Assembly (NCBI GenBank): GCA_011389605.1
Contig: JAABTZ010000028.1
Location: 1-11,023, forward strand
From: Desulfobacteraceae bacterium
GTDB taxonomy: Bacteria; Desulfobacterota; Desulfobacteria; Desulfobacterales; Desulfosalsimonadaceae
Length of the DNA: 11,023 nt
Reading direction: 5' to 3'
This document shows, one piece after another, positions 1 through 8,429 of this stretch (the stretch's first letter is position 1; each line of letters starts with the position of its first letter). Under the pieces are notes generated by a model. That model saw nothing but the letters and a program-made list of their open reading frames with translations. It was not told where the DNA came from and made no database searches. The position numbers were made by a program, and so were the translations under genes.

Positions 1-372
1 AAGGAGTTTTCCCTGCCCATAGTGGCCGCGCTTCTGACCATTATAGGCTATTCGCTCAATGATACCATTATCGTTTTTGACCGGATCCGGGAAAACCTGC
101 GAAGATACAGCCGCAGCAGTGTGGAGGGCAATATCAACAGAAGCATAAACGAGACTTTGAGCCGTACCATACTGACTTCAAGCACCACTCTCATTGTTTT
201 GCTTTGTTTGTTTTTTTTAGGCGGGGATATTATCCACGATTTTGCTTTTGCCATGATTGTGGGCGTTTTGGTAGGCACCTACTCCTCTGTTTTTGTGGCA
301 AGCCCGATTCTGCTTTTTATGGAAGGAGGCGGATTTCAAACTTCCCGGCCACCGGCAAACGAAGCTGCTTAG
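1..372 (+). CDS. secF: Protein translocase subunit SecF, C-terminal part (5' end outside window)
   Basis: This is the last 123 residues of SecF. SecF is the inner-membrane partner of SecD and uses the proton-motive force to help the SecYEG channel release exported proteins. The reading frame is open from base 1. Visible family signatures are GYSLNDTIIVFDRIREN near the window start, INETLSRTILTSSTTL in the middle, and GTYSSVFVASP near the end. Between and after them are hydrophobic stretches that fit the last transmembrane helices. The tail after the final helix is short (about 18 residues, ending ANEAA), as is usual. The start codon and N-terminal half lie upstream, where secD would be expected. 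No obvious terminator lies in the 45 bases before dprA, so read-through is possible. Confidence 0.95.
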   Translation, partial: KEFSLPIVAALLTIIGYSLNDTIIVFDRIRENLRRYSRSSVEGNINRSINETLSRTILTSSTTLIVLLCLFFLGGDIIHDFAFAMIVGVLVGTYSSVFVASPILLFMEGGGFQTSRPPANEAA

Positions 373-417
373 CCGTATTGGCGGCAGGCTTGTAAAAATG
401 GCGGCAGATGGTCTATC

Positions 418-1557
418 ATGAGACCCGGGCAACATAAGGACCCTCTTTGTGAGTGGCTGGCCTTGCGGCATGCCCCCGGTATCGGCCCGTTGATCTGCAA
501 ACGTCTCATTGACCGGTTCGGATCACCTGAAAAGGTTTTTTGTGCCAGCCGGGCCGAGCTGATGAGTGTTGACGGCATAAGCCGCAAGAGCGTTGAAGCC
601 CTTGTGTGCGGTCCGCAGACTGATTGGGCAAAAAAGGAAATAGGCCGATGCCGCCGGCACGAATACCGCGTTATTGCACTAAACAATGTAGAATATCCCG
701 CCAGGCTATCCCAGATTTGTGACCCGCCTCCATATTTGTACACCTTTGGCCAGCAGTTGAGTGATGAACCCGCAATTGCCATTGTAGGCACACGCAATCC
801 CACCCGTTACGGCATTTCAATGGCACGACGCCTGAGTGCGGATCTTGCCCGCATGGGTTTTGTAATCATAAGCGGCCTTGCCCGGGGCATTGATTCCGCA
901 GCTCACCAGGGGGCCCTGGATGCTGGCGGTACTACCACAGCCGTGCTTGGAAGCGGCCTTTCAGTTATTTATCCGCGGGAAAACCGGAAACTTTATTTTG
1001 ACATTTCCCAAAACGGAACAATTGTTTCAGAACTGCCTGTGAATGAAGAGCCCAATAGTTACAATTTCCCGGCGCGCAACAGGATTATATCCGGTATGAG
1101 CCTGGGCACGGTGGTGGTTGAGGCTGCAAAAAAAAGCGGTTCTCTTATTACCGCAAGACTGGCTGCAGAACAGGGCAGGGAGGTGTTTGCAGTGCCCGGC
1201 AATATAAATTCATATAAAAGCACCGGTGCTCATGATCTGTTAAAGCAGGGAGCCAGGCTGGTGGAGCGGGCCCAGGATGTGATAGAAGAGCTTGCCCCGC
1301 TTTTGCTGGCAGCACAAAGCAGCCCTGAACACGCTGCCGGTAAGCCGCAAGCCGGGTCGCAACTGTCGGGCTTGACAGCCGGTGAAGCCCGGGTATACGA
1401 TGCCCTTGATCCTTATCCGGTACATATCGATGAACTGGCTTGCCAGCTTGGCATGGACGCCGGGTCTTTGCTGTCGGTCTTGTTGAATCTTGAATTAAAG
1501 GGCCTGGCCAGCCAGATGCCCGGTAAATATTTTTGTATCAGTGGAGTTGAAGAGTGA
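418..1557 (+). CDS. dprA: DNA processing protein DprA (Smf)
   Basis: DprA binds incoming single-stranded DNA and loads RecA during transformation; it is also widespread in non-competent bacteria. The product is 379 residues, normal for the three-part form. An N-terminal helix-hairpin-helix/SAM-like region (about 10-70, APGIGPLICKRL then SVDGISRKSVEAL) is followed by the Rossmann-like DprA core (about 115-290). Core signatures are IAIVGTRNPTRYG (121-132), ISGLARGIDSAAH (151-163), FPARNRIISG (217-226), SGSLITA (240-246) and FAVPGNI (257-263). A C-terminal winged-helix domain (about 320-375) follows a low-complexity linker. ATG 418 is chosen because the nearer upstream ATGs (398, 408) are out of frame; its ribosome site is weak. 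The stop overlaps the topA start by four bases, implying coupled translation. No other competence gene is visible. Confidence 0.95.
   Translation: MRPGQHKDPLCEWLALRHAPGIGPLICKRLIDRFGSPEKVFCASRAELMSVDGISRKSVEALVCGPQTDWAKKEIGRCRRHEYRVIALNNVEYPARLSQICDPPPYLYTFGQQLSDEPAIAIVGTRNPTRYGISMARRLSADLARMGFVIISGLARGIDSAAHQGALDAGGTTTAVLGSGLSVIYPRENRKLYFDISQNGTIVSELPVNEEPNSYNFPARNRIISGMSLGTVVVEAAKKSGSLITARLAAEQGREVFAVPGNINSYKSTGAHDLLKQGARLVERAQDVIEELAPLLLAAQSSPEHAAGKPQAGSQLSGLTAGEARVYDALDPYPVHIDELACQLGMDAGSLLSVLLNLELKGLASQMPGKYFCISGVEE
1543..1546 (+). promoter_or_regulatory. Ribosome binding site of topA
   Basis: GGAG lies inside the last codons of dprA, seven bases before GTG 1554. It supports the GTG start of topA, whose first bases overlap the dprA stop codon as GTGA. 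Confidence 0.6.
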
Positions 1558-3827
1558 GCAAACCTTTGGTGATTGTCGAATCCCCGACCAAGGTCAAAAC
1601 CATAAAGAAATACCTTGGCGATCAGTATAATGTTGCCTCCACGGTCGGCCATATCAAGGATCTGCCCCAGAAGGAACTGGGAATTGACGTGGAGAATGGA
1701 TTTTCCCCCAAGTATGTTACTATTCCGGGAAAGCAGAAAGTAATCAAGGCCCTTAAAGCCGCTGCCGGAAATGCAACAGAGATTTATCTTGCCCCTGACC
1801 CTGACCGGGAAGGCGAGGCCATTGCCTGGCATGCAGCCGAAGTGCTAAAGAAAAAAGGCCGCCAGTTTCACAGGGTGCTGTTTCACGAATTAACTCAAAA
1901 CTCTGTAAGACAGGCACTTTCCAAGCCCGAGGCCTTAAATGCAAACAGGTATAAAGCCCAGCAGACACGCCGTATTTTAGACCGGCTTGTTGGATACCAG
2001 ATCTCGCCGATTTTGTGGAAAAAGGTAAAATACGGTCTTAGCGCCGGTCGCGTGCAATCTGTTGCCGTGCGGATGATCTGCGAAAGGGAGCGGGCGATCC
2101 AGGCTTTTGAGCCCGAGGAATACTGGTCTGTTACAGCACAGCTCATGGGAGCCGCTCCGCCGGACTTTGAAGCGAAACTGGCAAAGCACAAGGGAAAAAA
2201 GATTTCTATCCCGGATGAAACAGCTGCCATGAAGATCCGGGATGAGCTGGCAGCATCGGAATTCGTTGTTGACAAAATTACCAAGAAAACAGTTCGCCGC
2301 AGACCTTATCCGCCTTTTACCACCAGCAAGCTTCAGCAGGAAGCAATCCGCAAGCTAAGGTTTTCAGCCAAAAAAACAATGACCGTAGCCCAGCAGCTTT
2401 ATGAAGGAGTGGATCTGGGCGGGGAGACCGTGGGTTTGATTACCTATATGCGCACGGATTCCACAAGGATTTCCGCAGAAGCAGCAAATGAGGCCCGGGA
2501 TCTGATTCTAAACACCCATGGCAAGGATTACGCCCTTGACAAGCCCCGTTTTTTTGCCAACAAGAACAGGACCCAGGACGCTCATGAGGCCATTCGGCCC
2601 ACTTCGGTGTTTCATACCCCGGAGAAAGTAAAGCCTTTTTTGTCAAGAGACCAGCTGGTTTTATATCAGCTGATATGGCAGCGCTTTGTTGCCTCCCAGA
2701 TGGCCGAGGCACTTATTGACCAGAAAAGTATTGCCATTGCAGCAGGAGACTACCAGCTTACCGTTTCAGGCTCTACGGTAAAATTTGCCGGTTTTCTGTC
2801 TTTATATCAGTCGGCTGACGACACTGATGAGGCTGAAAGCCGTAAGGATAAAGGAAAGCTTCCCGAGATTGCCGAAAAACAGCACCTTAGCCTTTTGGAA
2901 CTTATGCCCAGGCAGCATTTTACCGCTCCGCCGCCCAGATTCTCCGAGGCCACTCTTGTAAAGGAACTGGAAGAAAACGGAATCGGCAGACCCAGTACTT
3001 ATGCAGCTATTTTAACCACTATCCGGGAAAAAGGTTATGTTGAGCTGCTTAAGGGAAATTTCCACCCAACAGAGCTTGGCTTTATCATTACGGATTTACT
3101 GGTTGAAAATTTTCCGGATATTTTGAACGTGGATTTTACAGCCAGGCTTGAAGATGATCTGGACAAGGTTGAAGCCGATGAGCAGGAAGCTTCAGGACTG
3201 CTTAAGCGGTTCTATGAATTATTTGAGCAGCGGCTGCTGGCGGCTGCTCAAAACATGCTCTCTGTAAAGGGCCTGGGGTTGCCCACGGGATTTAAATGCC
3301 CGGAGTGCGGAAAGCAGGCCCGTATCAAGGTAGGTAAAAACGGACCTTTTCTGGCATGCGAAGGCTATCCGGAATGCAGCTGGTCGCGCAATTACATCCG
3401 CACGGAAAAAGGCGCCATAGAGCCGGTGGAACCATCCGAAAACGCCAGTGACGGGGAGGTTTGTGAAAAATGCGGCAAGCCCATGGTGGTCAAGCAGGGC
3501 CGCTATGGAGAATTTCTTGCCTGCAGCGGTTATCCTGAATGCAAGCATACCCGCTCGCTTGCCTCGGGCGGCCCTGCCACATCCACTGGCGTGCAATGCC
3601 CCCAAAAGGATTGCAGCGGTGAAATCATGGAGCGCAAATCCAGGAGGGGAAAGATATTTTACGGCTGCAGCCGCTATCCGGATTGTACCTTTGCCTTGTG
3701 GGACAAGCCTGTTGACCGCCAGTGTCCTGAATGCGGGGCCCCTTACCTTGTGGAAAAAGAGACCAAAAAAGATGGGCTGGTAATCAAGTGCGCTCAGAAG
3801 GGGTGCGGATACAAAGAGGACGGATAA
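1554..3827 (+). CDS. topA: DNA topoisomerase I (type IA)
   Basis: Type IA topoisomerase that relaxes negative supercoils by cutting and passing one DNA strand; 757 residues from a GTG start. The N-terminal Toprim domain shows VIVESPTK (7-13, catalytic Glu9) and DPDREGE (82-88, metal-binding acids). The active-site tyrosine is Tyr298 in ITYMRTDSTR. Other family marks are QDAHEAIRPT (341-350) and GIGRPSTYA (476-484). The C-terminal tail carries four zinc-ribbon units of the topo C4 type: Cys 582/585...602/608, 637/640...657/663, 682/687...705/711 and 724/727...746/751. The last two have irregular Cys spacing. The gene follows dprA with a 4-base overlap, an arrangement common in bacteria. It ends 19 bases from the stop of the convergent gene, with no clear hairpin terminator between them. 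Confidence 0.97.
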   Translation: MSKPLVIVESPTKVKTIKKYLGDQYNVASTVGHIKDLPQKELGIDVENGFSPKYVTIPGKQKVIKALKAAAGNATEIYLAPDPDREGEAIAWHAAEVLKKKGRQFHRVLFHELTQNSVRQALSKPEALNANRYKAQQTRRILDRLVGYQISPILWKKVKYGLSAGRVQSVAVRMICERERAIQAFEPEEYWSVTAQLMGAAPPDFEAKLAKHKGKKISIPDETAAMKIRDELAASEFVVDKITKKTVRRRPYPPFTTSKLQQEAIRKLRFSAKKTMTVAQQLYEGVDLGGETVGLITYMRTDSTRISAEAANEARDLILNTHGKDYALDKPRFFANKNRTQDAHEAIRPTSVFHTPEKVKPFLSRDQLVLYQLIWQRFVASQMAEALIDQKSIAIAAGDYQLTVSGSTVKFAGFLSLYQSADDTDEAESRKDKGKLPEIAEKQHLSLLELMPRQHFTAPPPRFSEATLVKELEENGIGRPSTYAAILTTIREKGYVELLKGNFHPTELGFIITDLLVENFPDILNVDFTARLEDDLDKVEADEQEASGLLKRFYELFEQRLLAAAQNMLSVKGLGLPTGFKCPECGKQARIKVGKNGPFLACEGYPECSWSRNYIRTEKGAIEPVEPSENASDGEVCEKCGKPMVVKQGRYGEFLACSGYPECKHTRSLASGGPATSTGVQCPQKDCSGEIMERKSRRGKIFYGCSRYPDCTFALWDKPVDRQCPECGAPYLVEKETKKDGLVIKCAQKGCGYKEDG

Positions 3828-3846
3828 GATTTCAGCTCGGGTTTTT

Positions 3847-5001
3847 TCAGGAGGCCATTCGGTCTAAATAGGTAAGGTCCCGGTTCTGGGTGTTTTTTGT
3901 ACCCACTGCCAGCACGCGGATAGTGTTGGATGTGTTTTTGCTGAAATATAGGCGGCCGTTATAGGAAAAAACCACTTCAAAAATGGTTGCCCTGCCTTTT
4001 TTGTTAAATACTTTTCTTTTGATCGTCACCACTGTGGGATCGTCATTTAACTGATGAATTATCTCTTCGGCTTTCAGGGCCATTTCATCGTTTAACTCAG
4101 CTACCCCCCGCAATGCCCGGTCATATACTTCCACCTGTTTATAAAGGGCTTTAAACCTTCGGCCCAGGCGTTCGGCTTCCTTTTCCTTCTGCCTGTCCAC
4201 GTTTTCCCGGAGCTTTTCAAGCTCATCTAGCTGTTCCTGGAGCCTGGAGATTTCATTCTGCTGCTGCTTCTGCTCGGAGAGGTTTTCGGCCAGCCTGTTT
4301 TCCAATTCTTCGATTTCATCGAACATGTCTTCTTCGTTGCGTTCAGCTTCTCGTTTCTGGTTATCCAAGTATATTTTCAGATCAGCATATTCAGTCATAA
4401 GGCTCTGACGCTCTGAATCCAGATGGTTTACCCGCTGTGCGTATTGTATTTCAAGGTTGTGCAGCCGTTGTATTTCCTCGGCTTTTTCCATGTCCTCCCG
4501 GCGGATTCTGGCAAGGGCCATCCGGTAGTAAACGTAAAGACCGCTTCCGAACATCAATATATAAAAAAGGGCAACAGCTCCGGAAAAAAGTGAAAGGGTT
4601 TCTATGACGGCATCTACCTCAAGGCTGATTCCGCTGTCGAGCATTTCAAAGTTCTGCTGGGCGATTTCAATGGGATCCCGCCCCAGGGGGGCATCTGAAT
4701 CATTCTGGAAAACAGGCGGATACAAAATGGTGCCCCTGTTTGTGGCAACGGTTACATCCAGACTGACACCAAGTTTGATAAGATGATTATTGTCTATATA
4801 ATCGGAGATTGACTGGTTTATGGCATCTGCAAGTTCAATGGATCCGGCAAGCACCGCGTTCATATCCGAGAGATAAACATTGTTGACAGCTTTTTCGTAA
4901 TGATTTGTAAAATGGCTTTCCAGGGTCGAAACCGAGGCCATGTACAGCAGCGGTGGCAGCAGGATGCAGAGAATAAGAATTTTAAAAGACAAATGCTTCA
5001 T
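3847..5001 (-). CDS. Two-TM membrane protein with long coiled coil and conserved C-terminal domain, function unknown
   Basis: I do not recognise a named gene. The 384-residue product has a hydrophobic N-terminal segment (about 6-26), an external domain of roughly 110 residues, and a second transmembrane helix (about 137-160, SLFSGAVALFYILMFGSGLY). A cytoplasmic Glu/Gln/Arg-rich coiled coil spans about 162-285. A compact domain (281-384) then starts RRFKALYKQVEVYDRAL and ends with GRLYF...IRVLAVGTKNTQNRDLTYL. The TM-external-TM-coil layout resembles membrane sensors, but there is no kinase, GGDEF or methyl-accepting domain. The C-terminal domain recalls uncharacterised Desulfobacterota/Geobacter proteins and loosely the RelE/HigB toxin fold; this is inference from pattern only. 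ATG 5001 overlaps the stop of the TPR lipoprotein gene (ATGA), so the two are probably translated together and may share an envelope function. Confidence 0.8.
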   Translation of the reverse strand: MKHLSFKILILCILLPPLLYMASVSTLESHFTNHYEKAVNNVYLSDMNAVLAGSIELADAINQSISDYIDNNHLIKLGVSLDVTVATNRGTILYPPVFQNDSDAPLGRDPIEIAQQNFEMLDSGISLEVDAVIETLSLFSGAVALFYILMFGSGLYVYYRMALARIRREDMEKAEEIQRLHNLEIQYAQRVNHLDSERQSLMTEYADLKIYLDNQKREAERNEEDMFDEIEELENRLAENLSEQKQQQNEISRLQEQLDELEKLRENVDRQKEKEAERLGRRFKALYKQVEVYDRALRGVAELNDEMALKAEEIIHQLNDDPTVVTIKRKVFNKKGRATIFEVVFSYNGRLYFSKNTSNTIRVLAVGTKNTQNRDLTYLDRMAS

Positions 5002-7310
5002 TTGATCCCAACACCTGGCTGGTCATTTTTCAGGTTTGCCAGCAGCCTGCGGGCGTCTTCGGCTTCCTTGAAATTATCATTAAACCTCAGGGCTTTTTCA
5101 AGGGTGCGCCTGGCCTCATCTGCCTGCCCTTTTTTATAATAAGTCATGGCCAGGTGATATAAAATGGTGGGATTGCCCGGGAGTTTTTCCAGGCCTGCTG
5201 AAAACTCGCGCGTGGCAGCATCATAGAGACCCATTTTATAATAAACCCAGCCCAGAGTGTCTGCCACCCTGGGGTCATCGGACATCAGCGACTTTGCCCT
5301 TTGTGCCAGTTCCAGGGCCTGGTTTAAGTTTTTTCCCTTTTCAGCCAGCAGGTAAGCAAGATTATTGGCTGCGGCTGCAAAATCAGGGTTTATATCCAGA
5401 GCCCGGCGGTATTGAGCAATGGCCTGGTCGTCATTTTGCAGCATGTAATGCAAAATCCCCAGCATCATGGGCAGCATGACTTTATCAGTATTGTTTTCTG
5501 CTGCCTGTTGAAATTTTTCAATGGCCTGCCTGGCTTGCCCTTCCTTTACGTAGAGTTCTGCCAGAGAGTAGTAGGCAGGCAGGTGATTTTCATCATGGAG
5601 AATTGAATTCTTGAAAAGAAGCTCGGCCTGAGAGGAACGTTTTTGCAGCAGCATCAGCCGGCCCTTTAAGTCATAGACAGGTGCAAGCATACGGGGGTTG
5701 CCCGCAAATTGTTCAATTCGTTCATCGCAGCGCGCCACGGCCTCTTTGTGCTTGTCCTGGGCGATCAGTGTTTCCACAAGATTGACAAAGGCCTGAAGGT
5801 GTTCGGGATCTCGGGCTACTGCAGCTTCAAATGCAGTTTGTGCGCTTTTGTGATTTTGTTCCAGGCGGTATATGCTTCCCAGTTCGTGGTAGGCGGCTGC
5901 ATTGGCCGGCGCAATTCCAATCATCCGTTGAAACAGGTTTTTGGCTGAGTCATAATCCTGCAGGCTGGCATAGATATGGCCAAGCATGGCCAGAGCCTGC
6001 AAATTGCGGGGGGAGACTGAAAGGGCCTGTCTGCAGGCTTCCATGGCTTGGGCAAGGTTTCTTTCCGAATAATAAATCCGGGCAAGCAAAAGCCGGGCTG
6101 CCGGGTATTCCGGGCTTTCCTGGCCGATTCTTGCCAGGCTGGTCTTGGCGGCGTTTAGCTCGTCTGCCTCCATGTGTGCTATGGCCTGCAGGTAGTAGAG
6201 TTTGCCGGGCTCGGGAAAATTTTCTCTCAGGCTGGCATACAGTGATATTGCCGCATTGTACTGCCGGTCTGCCATGAGCATTCGCCCTTTGAGAAGGTGA
6301 GCCGGAAGATAATCCGGTTTTTTCTCCAGGGCACGGTTTATGTATTGCTCGGCCTTGTCAAGCTGGTTGCTCCTGATGTAAAAATCCGAAAGGGCAAGCA
6401 TAAGGCCTATATTTTCCGGCTGCAGGGCCATGGCTTTCTGGTACATTTCCAGGGCCTGTTTGCGCAGATCGCGTTTTTCGTAAAACGCGGCTGTGGCAAG
6501 GTATGACCGGATGTTGTTTGGATTTGCTTTAATGGCTTTTTTAAAACTTTCTTCTGCTCTTTCCCATTGACGCTGGCCTGTAAAGAGGTTTGCCAATATC
6601 AGATAGAGCTTGGGTTCCCCGGGGCGGACTTCCAGGGCTTGTCTGATTACTGTTTCAGCCTGCTCACGGTTATTTAAATGGGCGTGAATCTCATAGAGTC
6701 CCATTCGCAGGGAAAGGGTTTCAGGATTTTGGCGGATTCCGCGTTCCAGAATATCCATGGCACCCAAAGGATCCTGGAGCTGGATGGAAATATTGGCAAG
6801 CGATGTGTAGGCACGCTCCCTGGTGGGGTCGATTCTGATTATCTGCTCATAGAGCCTGGTTGCTTCGGGTAATTTGTGTTCCTGGGTGTAGATGCCTGCC
6901 ATTAGAAACAGAGCGGATAAATTTTCCTTGTCATTTTCAAGTATCTTTCCCAGAAGATCCTTTGCCCTGGCAAAGTCTTTTTGAAGAAGATACAAAGTGG
7001 CCAGCCGTGTTTTAATGGAGTTGTCTTCCGGAGATAATTCCGCGGCTTTTTTAAAAGCGGAAAAGGCGTTTCCCATGTCCCCGAGCCGCAGGTGTGCTTC
7101 TCCGAGGTTGGCGTATGCTGTTGCAAAATCAGGGTCAGTTTCAATTACCTTCAGGAGGGCATTTTTGGCGCAGAGGTAATCCTTCTGGTCATAGCATTTG
7201 CGCGCCTGATCGTAATGCATCTGCCTGCGCCGTTCTTCCTGGTCCTGGCATCCCGAAAAAAGTCCAAGTGCAACCAGGATGACAAAAAACATTCTTGTTT
7301 TTGACATCAT
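4998..7310 (-). CDS. TPR-repeat lipoprotein (about 21 tetratricopeptide repeats)
   Basis: Predicted lipoprotein of 770 residues. After MMSKTR comes a short hydrophobic signal ending LFSGC, with the lipidated cysteine at residue 21; the +2 residue is Gln, so outer-membrane sorting is expected. The rest is almost entirely 34-residue TPR units. I count about 21 by eye, each with the typical A..Y.......A...F..A....P spacing and a DP/NP/SP break. Such solenoids act as protein-protein scaffolds. Members of this shape include the PrsT-type proteins of exopolysaccharide/PEP-CTERM loci, but no exosortase or polysaccharide gene is here, so I do not assign that role. The frame stays open to an ATG at 7409, but 7310 is preferred because it gives a clean signal peptide, has AGGAAA upstream, and avoids overlapping the preceding gene. 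The exact start could be either of the two tandem ATGs at 7310 and 7307. Confidence 0.9.
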   Translation of the reverse strand: MMSKTRMFFVILVALGLFSGCQDQEERRRQMHYDQARKCYDQKDYLCAKNALLKVIETDPDFATAYANLGEAHLRLGDMGNAFSAFKKAAELSPEDNSIKTRLATLYLLQKDFARAKDLLGKILENDKENLSALFLMAGIYTQEHKLPEATRLYEQIIRIDPTRERAYTSLANISIQLQDPLGAMDILERGIRQNPETLSLRMGLYEIHAHLNNREQAETVIRQALEVRPGEPKLYLILANLFTGQRQWERAEESFKKAIKANPNNIRSYLATAAFYEKRDLRKQALEMYQKAMALQPENIGLMLALSDFYIRSNQLDKAEQYINRALEKKPDYLPAHLLKGRMLMADRQYNAAISLYASLRENFPEPGKLYYLQAIAHMEADELNAAKTSLARIGQESPEYPAARLLLARIYYSERNLAQAMEACRQALSVSPRNLQALAMLGHIYASLQDYDSAKNLFQRMIGIAPANAAAYHELGSIYRLEQNHKSAQTAFEAAVARDPEHLQAFVNLVETLIAQDKHKEAVARCDERIEQFAGNPRMLAPVYDLKGRLMLLQKRSSQAELLFKNSILHDENHLPAYYSLAELYVKEGQARQAIEKFQQAAENNTDKVMLPMMLGILHYMLQNDDQAIAQYRRALDINPDFAAAANNLAYLLAEKGKNLNQALELAQRAKSLMSDDPRVADTLGWVYYKMGLYDAATREFSAGLEKLPGNPTILYHLAMTYYKKGQADEARRTLEKALRFNDNFKEAEDARRLLANLKNDQPGVGIK

Positions 7311-7329
7311 TGAGGTTTCCTGAAAAGAA

Positions 7330-7566
7330 TCAGCTGTTTTTGGAAAACGGATCTGAAACCGGGGTGGATTGTTTTTCCTGAGATTCTGAAGTTTCACAGG
7401 CACATCCATTTTTATGCCCTTTCTGCCCTAAGCAAACATGGCATCGGGTGTCGGAGCACATCTGGCAGGAGAAACAACCCGGGCAGGGATTTTTTCTAGG
7501 AGTTTGCAGGTCCTGGTCCGGAAGATAGACCTTTCCTTTCAGGCCGGCAACGGTGATAAAAGGCAT
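7330..7566 (-). CDS. Small cysteine-rich protein, possible metal or Fe-S binder
   Basis: A 78-residue protein with eight cysteines spaced C28-x2-C31-x2-C34-x2-C37-x4-C42-x2-C45-x9-C55-x-C57, plus His43 and His51. The N-terminus (MPFITVAGLKGKVYLP) has no signal peptide, so a cytoplasmic location is likely. The C-terminal 20 residues are polar and low in complexity. The cysteine ladder could hold zinc or an iron-sulfur cluster; the sequence does not say which. It is a real gene rather than a shadow: AAGGA lies eight bases before the ATG, it fits between fdhD (11 bases) and the TPR gene (19 bases to its chosen start) on the same strand, and the cysteine pattern is highly ordered. No named family is recognised. 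Its place directly after fdhD suggests, but does not prove, a link to formate dehydrogenase maturation or redox metabolism. Confidence 0.75.
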   Translation of the reverse strand: MPFITVAGLKGKVYLPDQDLQTPRKNPCPGCFSCQMCSDTRCHVCLGQKGHKNGCACETSESQEKQSTPVSDPFSKNS

Positions 7567-7574
7567 GAAATTAA

Positions 7575-7579
7575 TCCTT
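7575..7579 (-). promoter_or_regulatory. Ribosome binding site of the Cys-rich gene
   Basis: On the minus strand AAGGA lies eight bases upstream of ATG 7566 and overlaps the fdhD stop codon. It supports the small gene as real and translationally linked to fdhD. Confidence 0.65.
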
Positions 7580-8420
7580 AAAGGTCATCTGATTGCAGCT
7601 TATCGGTATCATCAGGCCGGCTTATCCTGTGGTCTCCACAAAATACCATGAAACGGTCATCCTTTGCACATGCCAACGTCATGTTAACCGAGCGGGCCAA
7701 TTCCACTGCCAGAACAGTTGGCCTTGATATGCCCACCAGCATTTCAAGGCCGGCACGGGCTGCTTTTTGCACCAGTTCATAGCTTAGTCTGGAAGACATT
7801 ATACCCAGATATGCATTTTTGATCTGTCCAAGAATAAACACTTTGCCGATGGCCTTGTCAAGAGCATTGTGTCTTCCCACGTCTTCTGCCGAAGCCATGG
7901 GCTGTCGTTTATGATCAAAAATTACAGCTGCATGGGAACTTCTTGTTCTGCGGTAAATGGGCTGGCGGGAAGGCAGCAGGTTGACGCATTCCATTATCTG
8001 ACCGGCTTCAGATGTGGTATGCTTCATGACAGGCGACAGGATCTGCTGGATGTCTTTGATTACCTCCTTGCCACATATCCCGCAGCTGGTCTGGCTTACA
8101 AACCCCTTGCGCTCAAGAAGGCCTGCGACCTCGTTGCGCCGCTTTTCAGTAAGGGTAAGTGTTGCAACGTTGGTCTGGTCTTCCATGCAGAAACCAATCG
8201 TGACAATGTCGTCCGGATCATCCACAAGCCCTTCAGCCAGGCAGAAACCCGCCACGTGGGCAGTCTCATCTCCCGGGGTTCGCATGACAACCGAGTAGGG
8301 AGCCCCTGCCACGCGTATGGACAGCGGCTCTTCGGTGATCAGGGCCTGGGAGCGAACCGAGCGCCTGCCGGCTGTATATTCGACGTAGGACTCAACAATT
8401 GTATCAGCAGTATCTTTCAT
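7578..8420 (-). CDS. fdhD: Formate dehydrogenase accessory sulfurtransferase FdhD
   Basis: FdhD passes sulfur from a cysteine desulfurase to the bis-MGD molybdenum/tungsten cofactor, a step needed for active formate dehydrogenase. The 280-residue product has the usual length. Family marks are TEEPLSIRVAG (29-39), the AHVAGFCLAEGLV segment (54-66), the catalytic sulfur-carrying pair C113-G-I-C116 in TSCGICGKE, and the cofactor-binding stretch SAEDVGRHNALDKAIG (177-192). The segment MSSRLSYELVQKA (208-220) is also typical. It lies 9 bases after the HsdR_N-domain gene and 11 bases before the Cys-rich gene, so it is probably in one transcript with both. No strong Shine-Dalgarno sequence is seen, so coupling to the upstream gene is plausible. 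The formate dehydrogenase it serves is not in this window. Confidence 0.96.
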   Translation of the reverse strand: MKDTADTIVESYVEYTAGRRSVRSQALITEEPLSIRVAGAPYSVVMRTPGDETAHVAGFCLAEGLVDDPDDIVTIGFCMEDQTNVATLTLTEKRRNEVAGLLERKGFVSQTSCGICGKEVIKDIQQILSPVMKHTTSEAGQIMECVNLLPSRQPIYRRTRSSHAAVIFDHKRQPMASAEDVGRHNALDKAIGKVFILGQIKNAYLGIMSSRLSYELVQKAARAGLEMLVGISRPTVLAVELARSVNMTLACAKDDRFMVFCGDHRISRPDDTDKLQSDDL

Positions 8421-8429
8421 AAGGTCAGC

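Noticed and set aside
379..407. Direct repeat TGGCGGCAG (379-387 and 399-407) before dprA, with a GGCTTGTAAAAA stretch resembling the mobile repeat end
   Set aside because: Only nine bases repeat and the resemblance to the TIR covers about 11 bases without the rest of the element; chance is likely.
3828..3849. Possible bidirectional terminator between topA and the convergent gene (T-run GGGTTTTTTC)
   Set aside because: No stable stem could be built in front of the T-run in the 19-base gap, so it is not reported as a terminator.
7311..7409. Upstream extension of the TPR gene to ATG 7409
   Set aside because: The extra 33 residues would overlap the Cys-rich gene and bury the lipoprotein signal sequence inside the protein.
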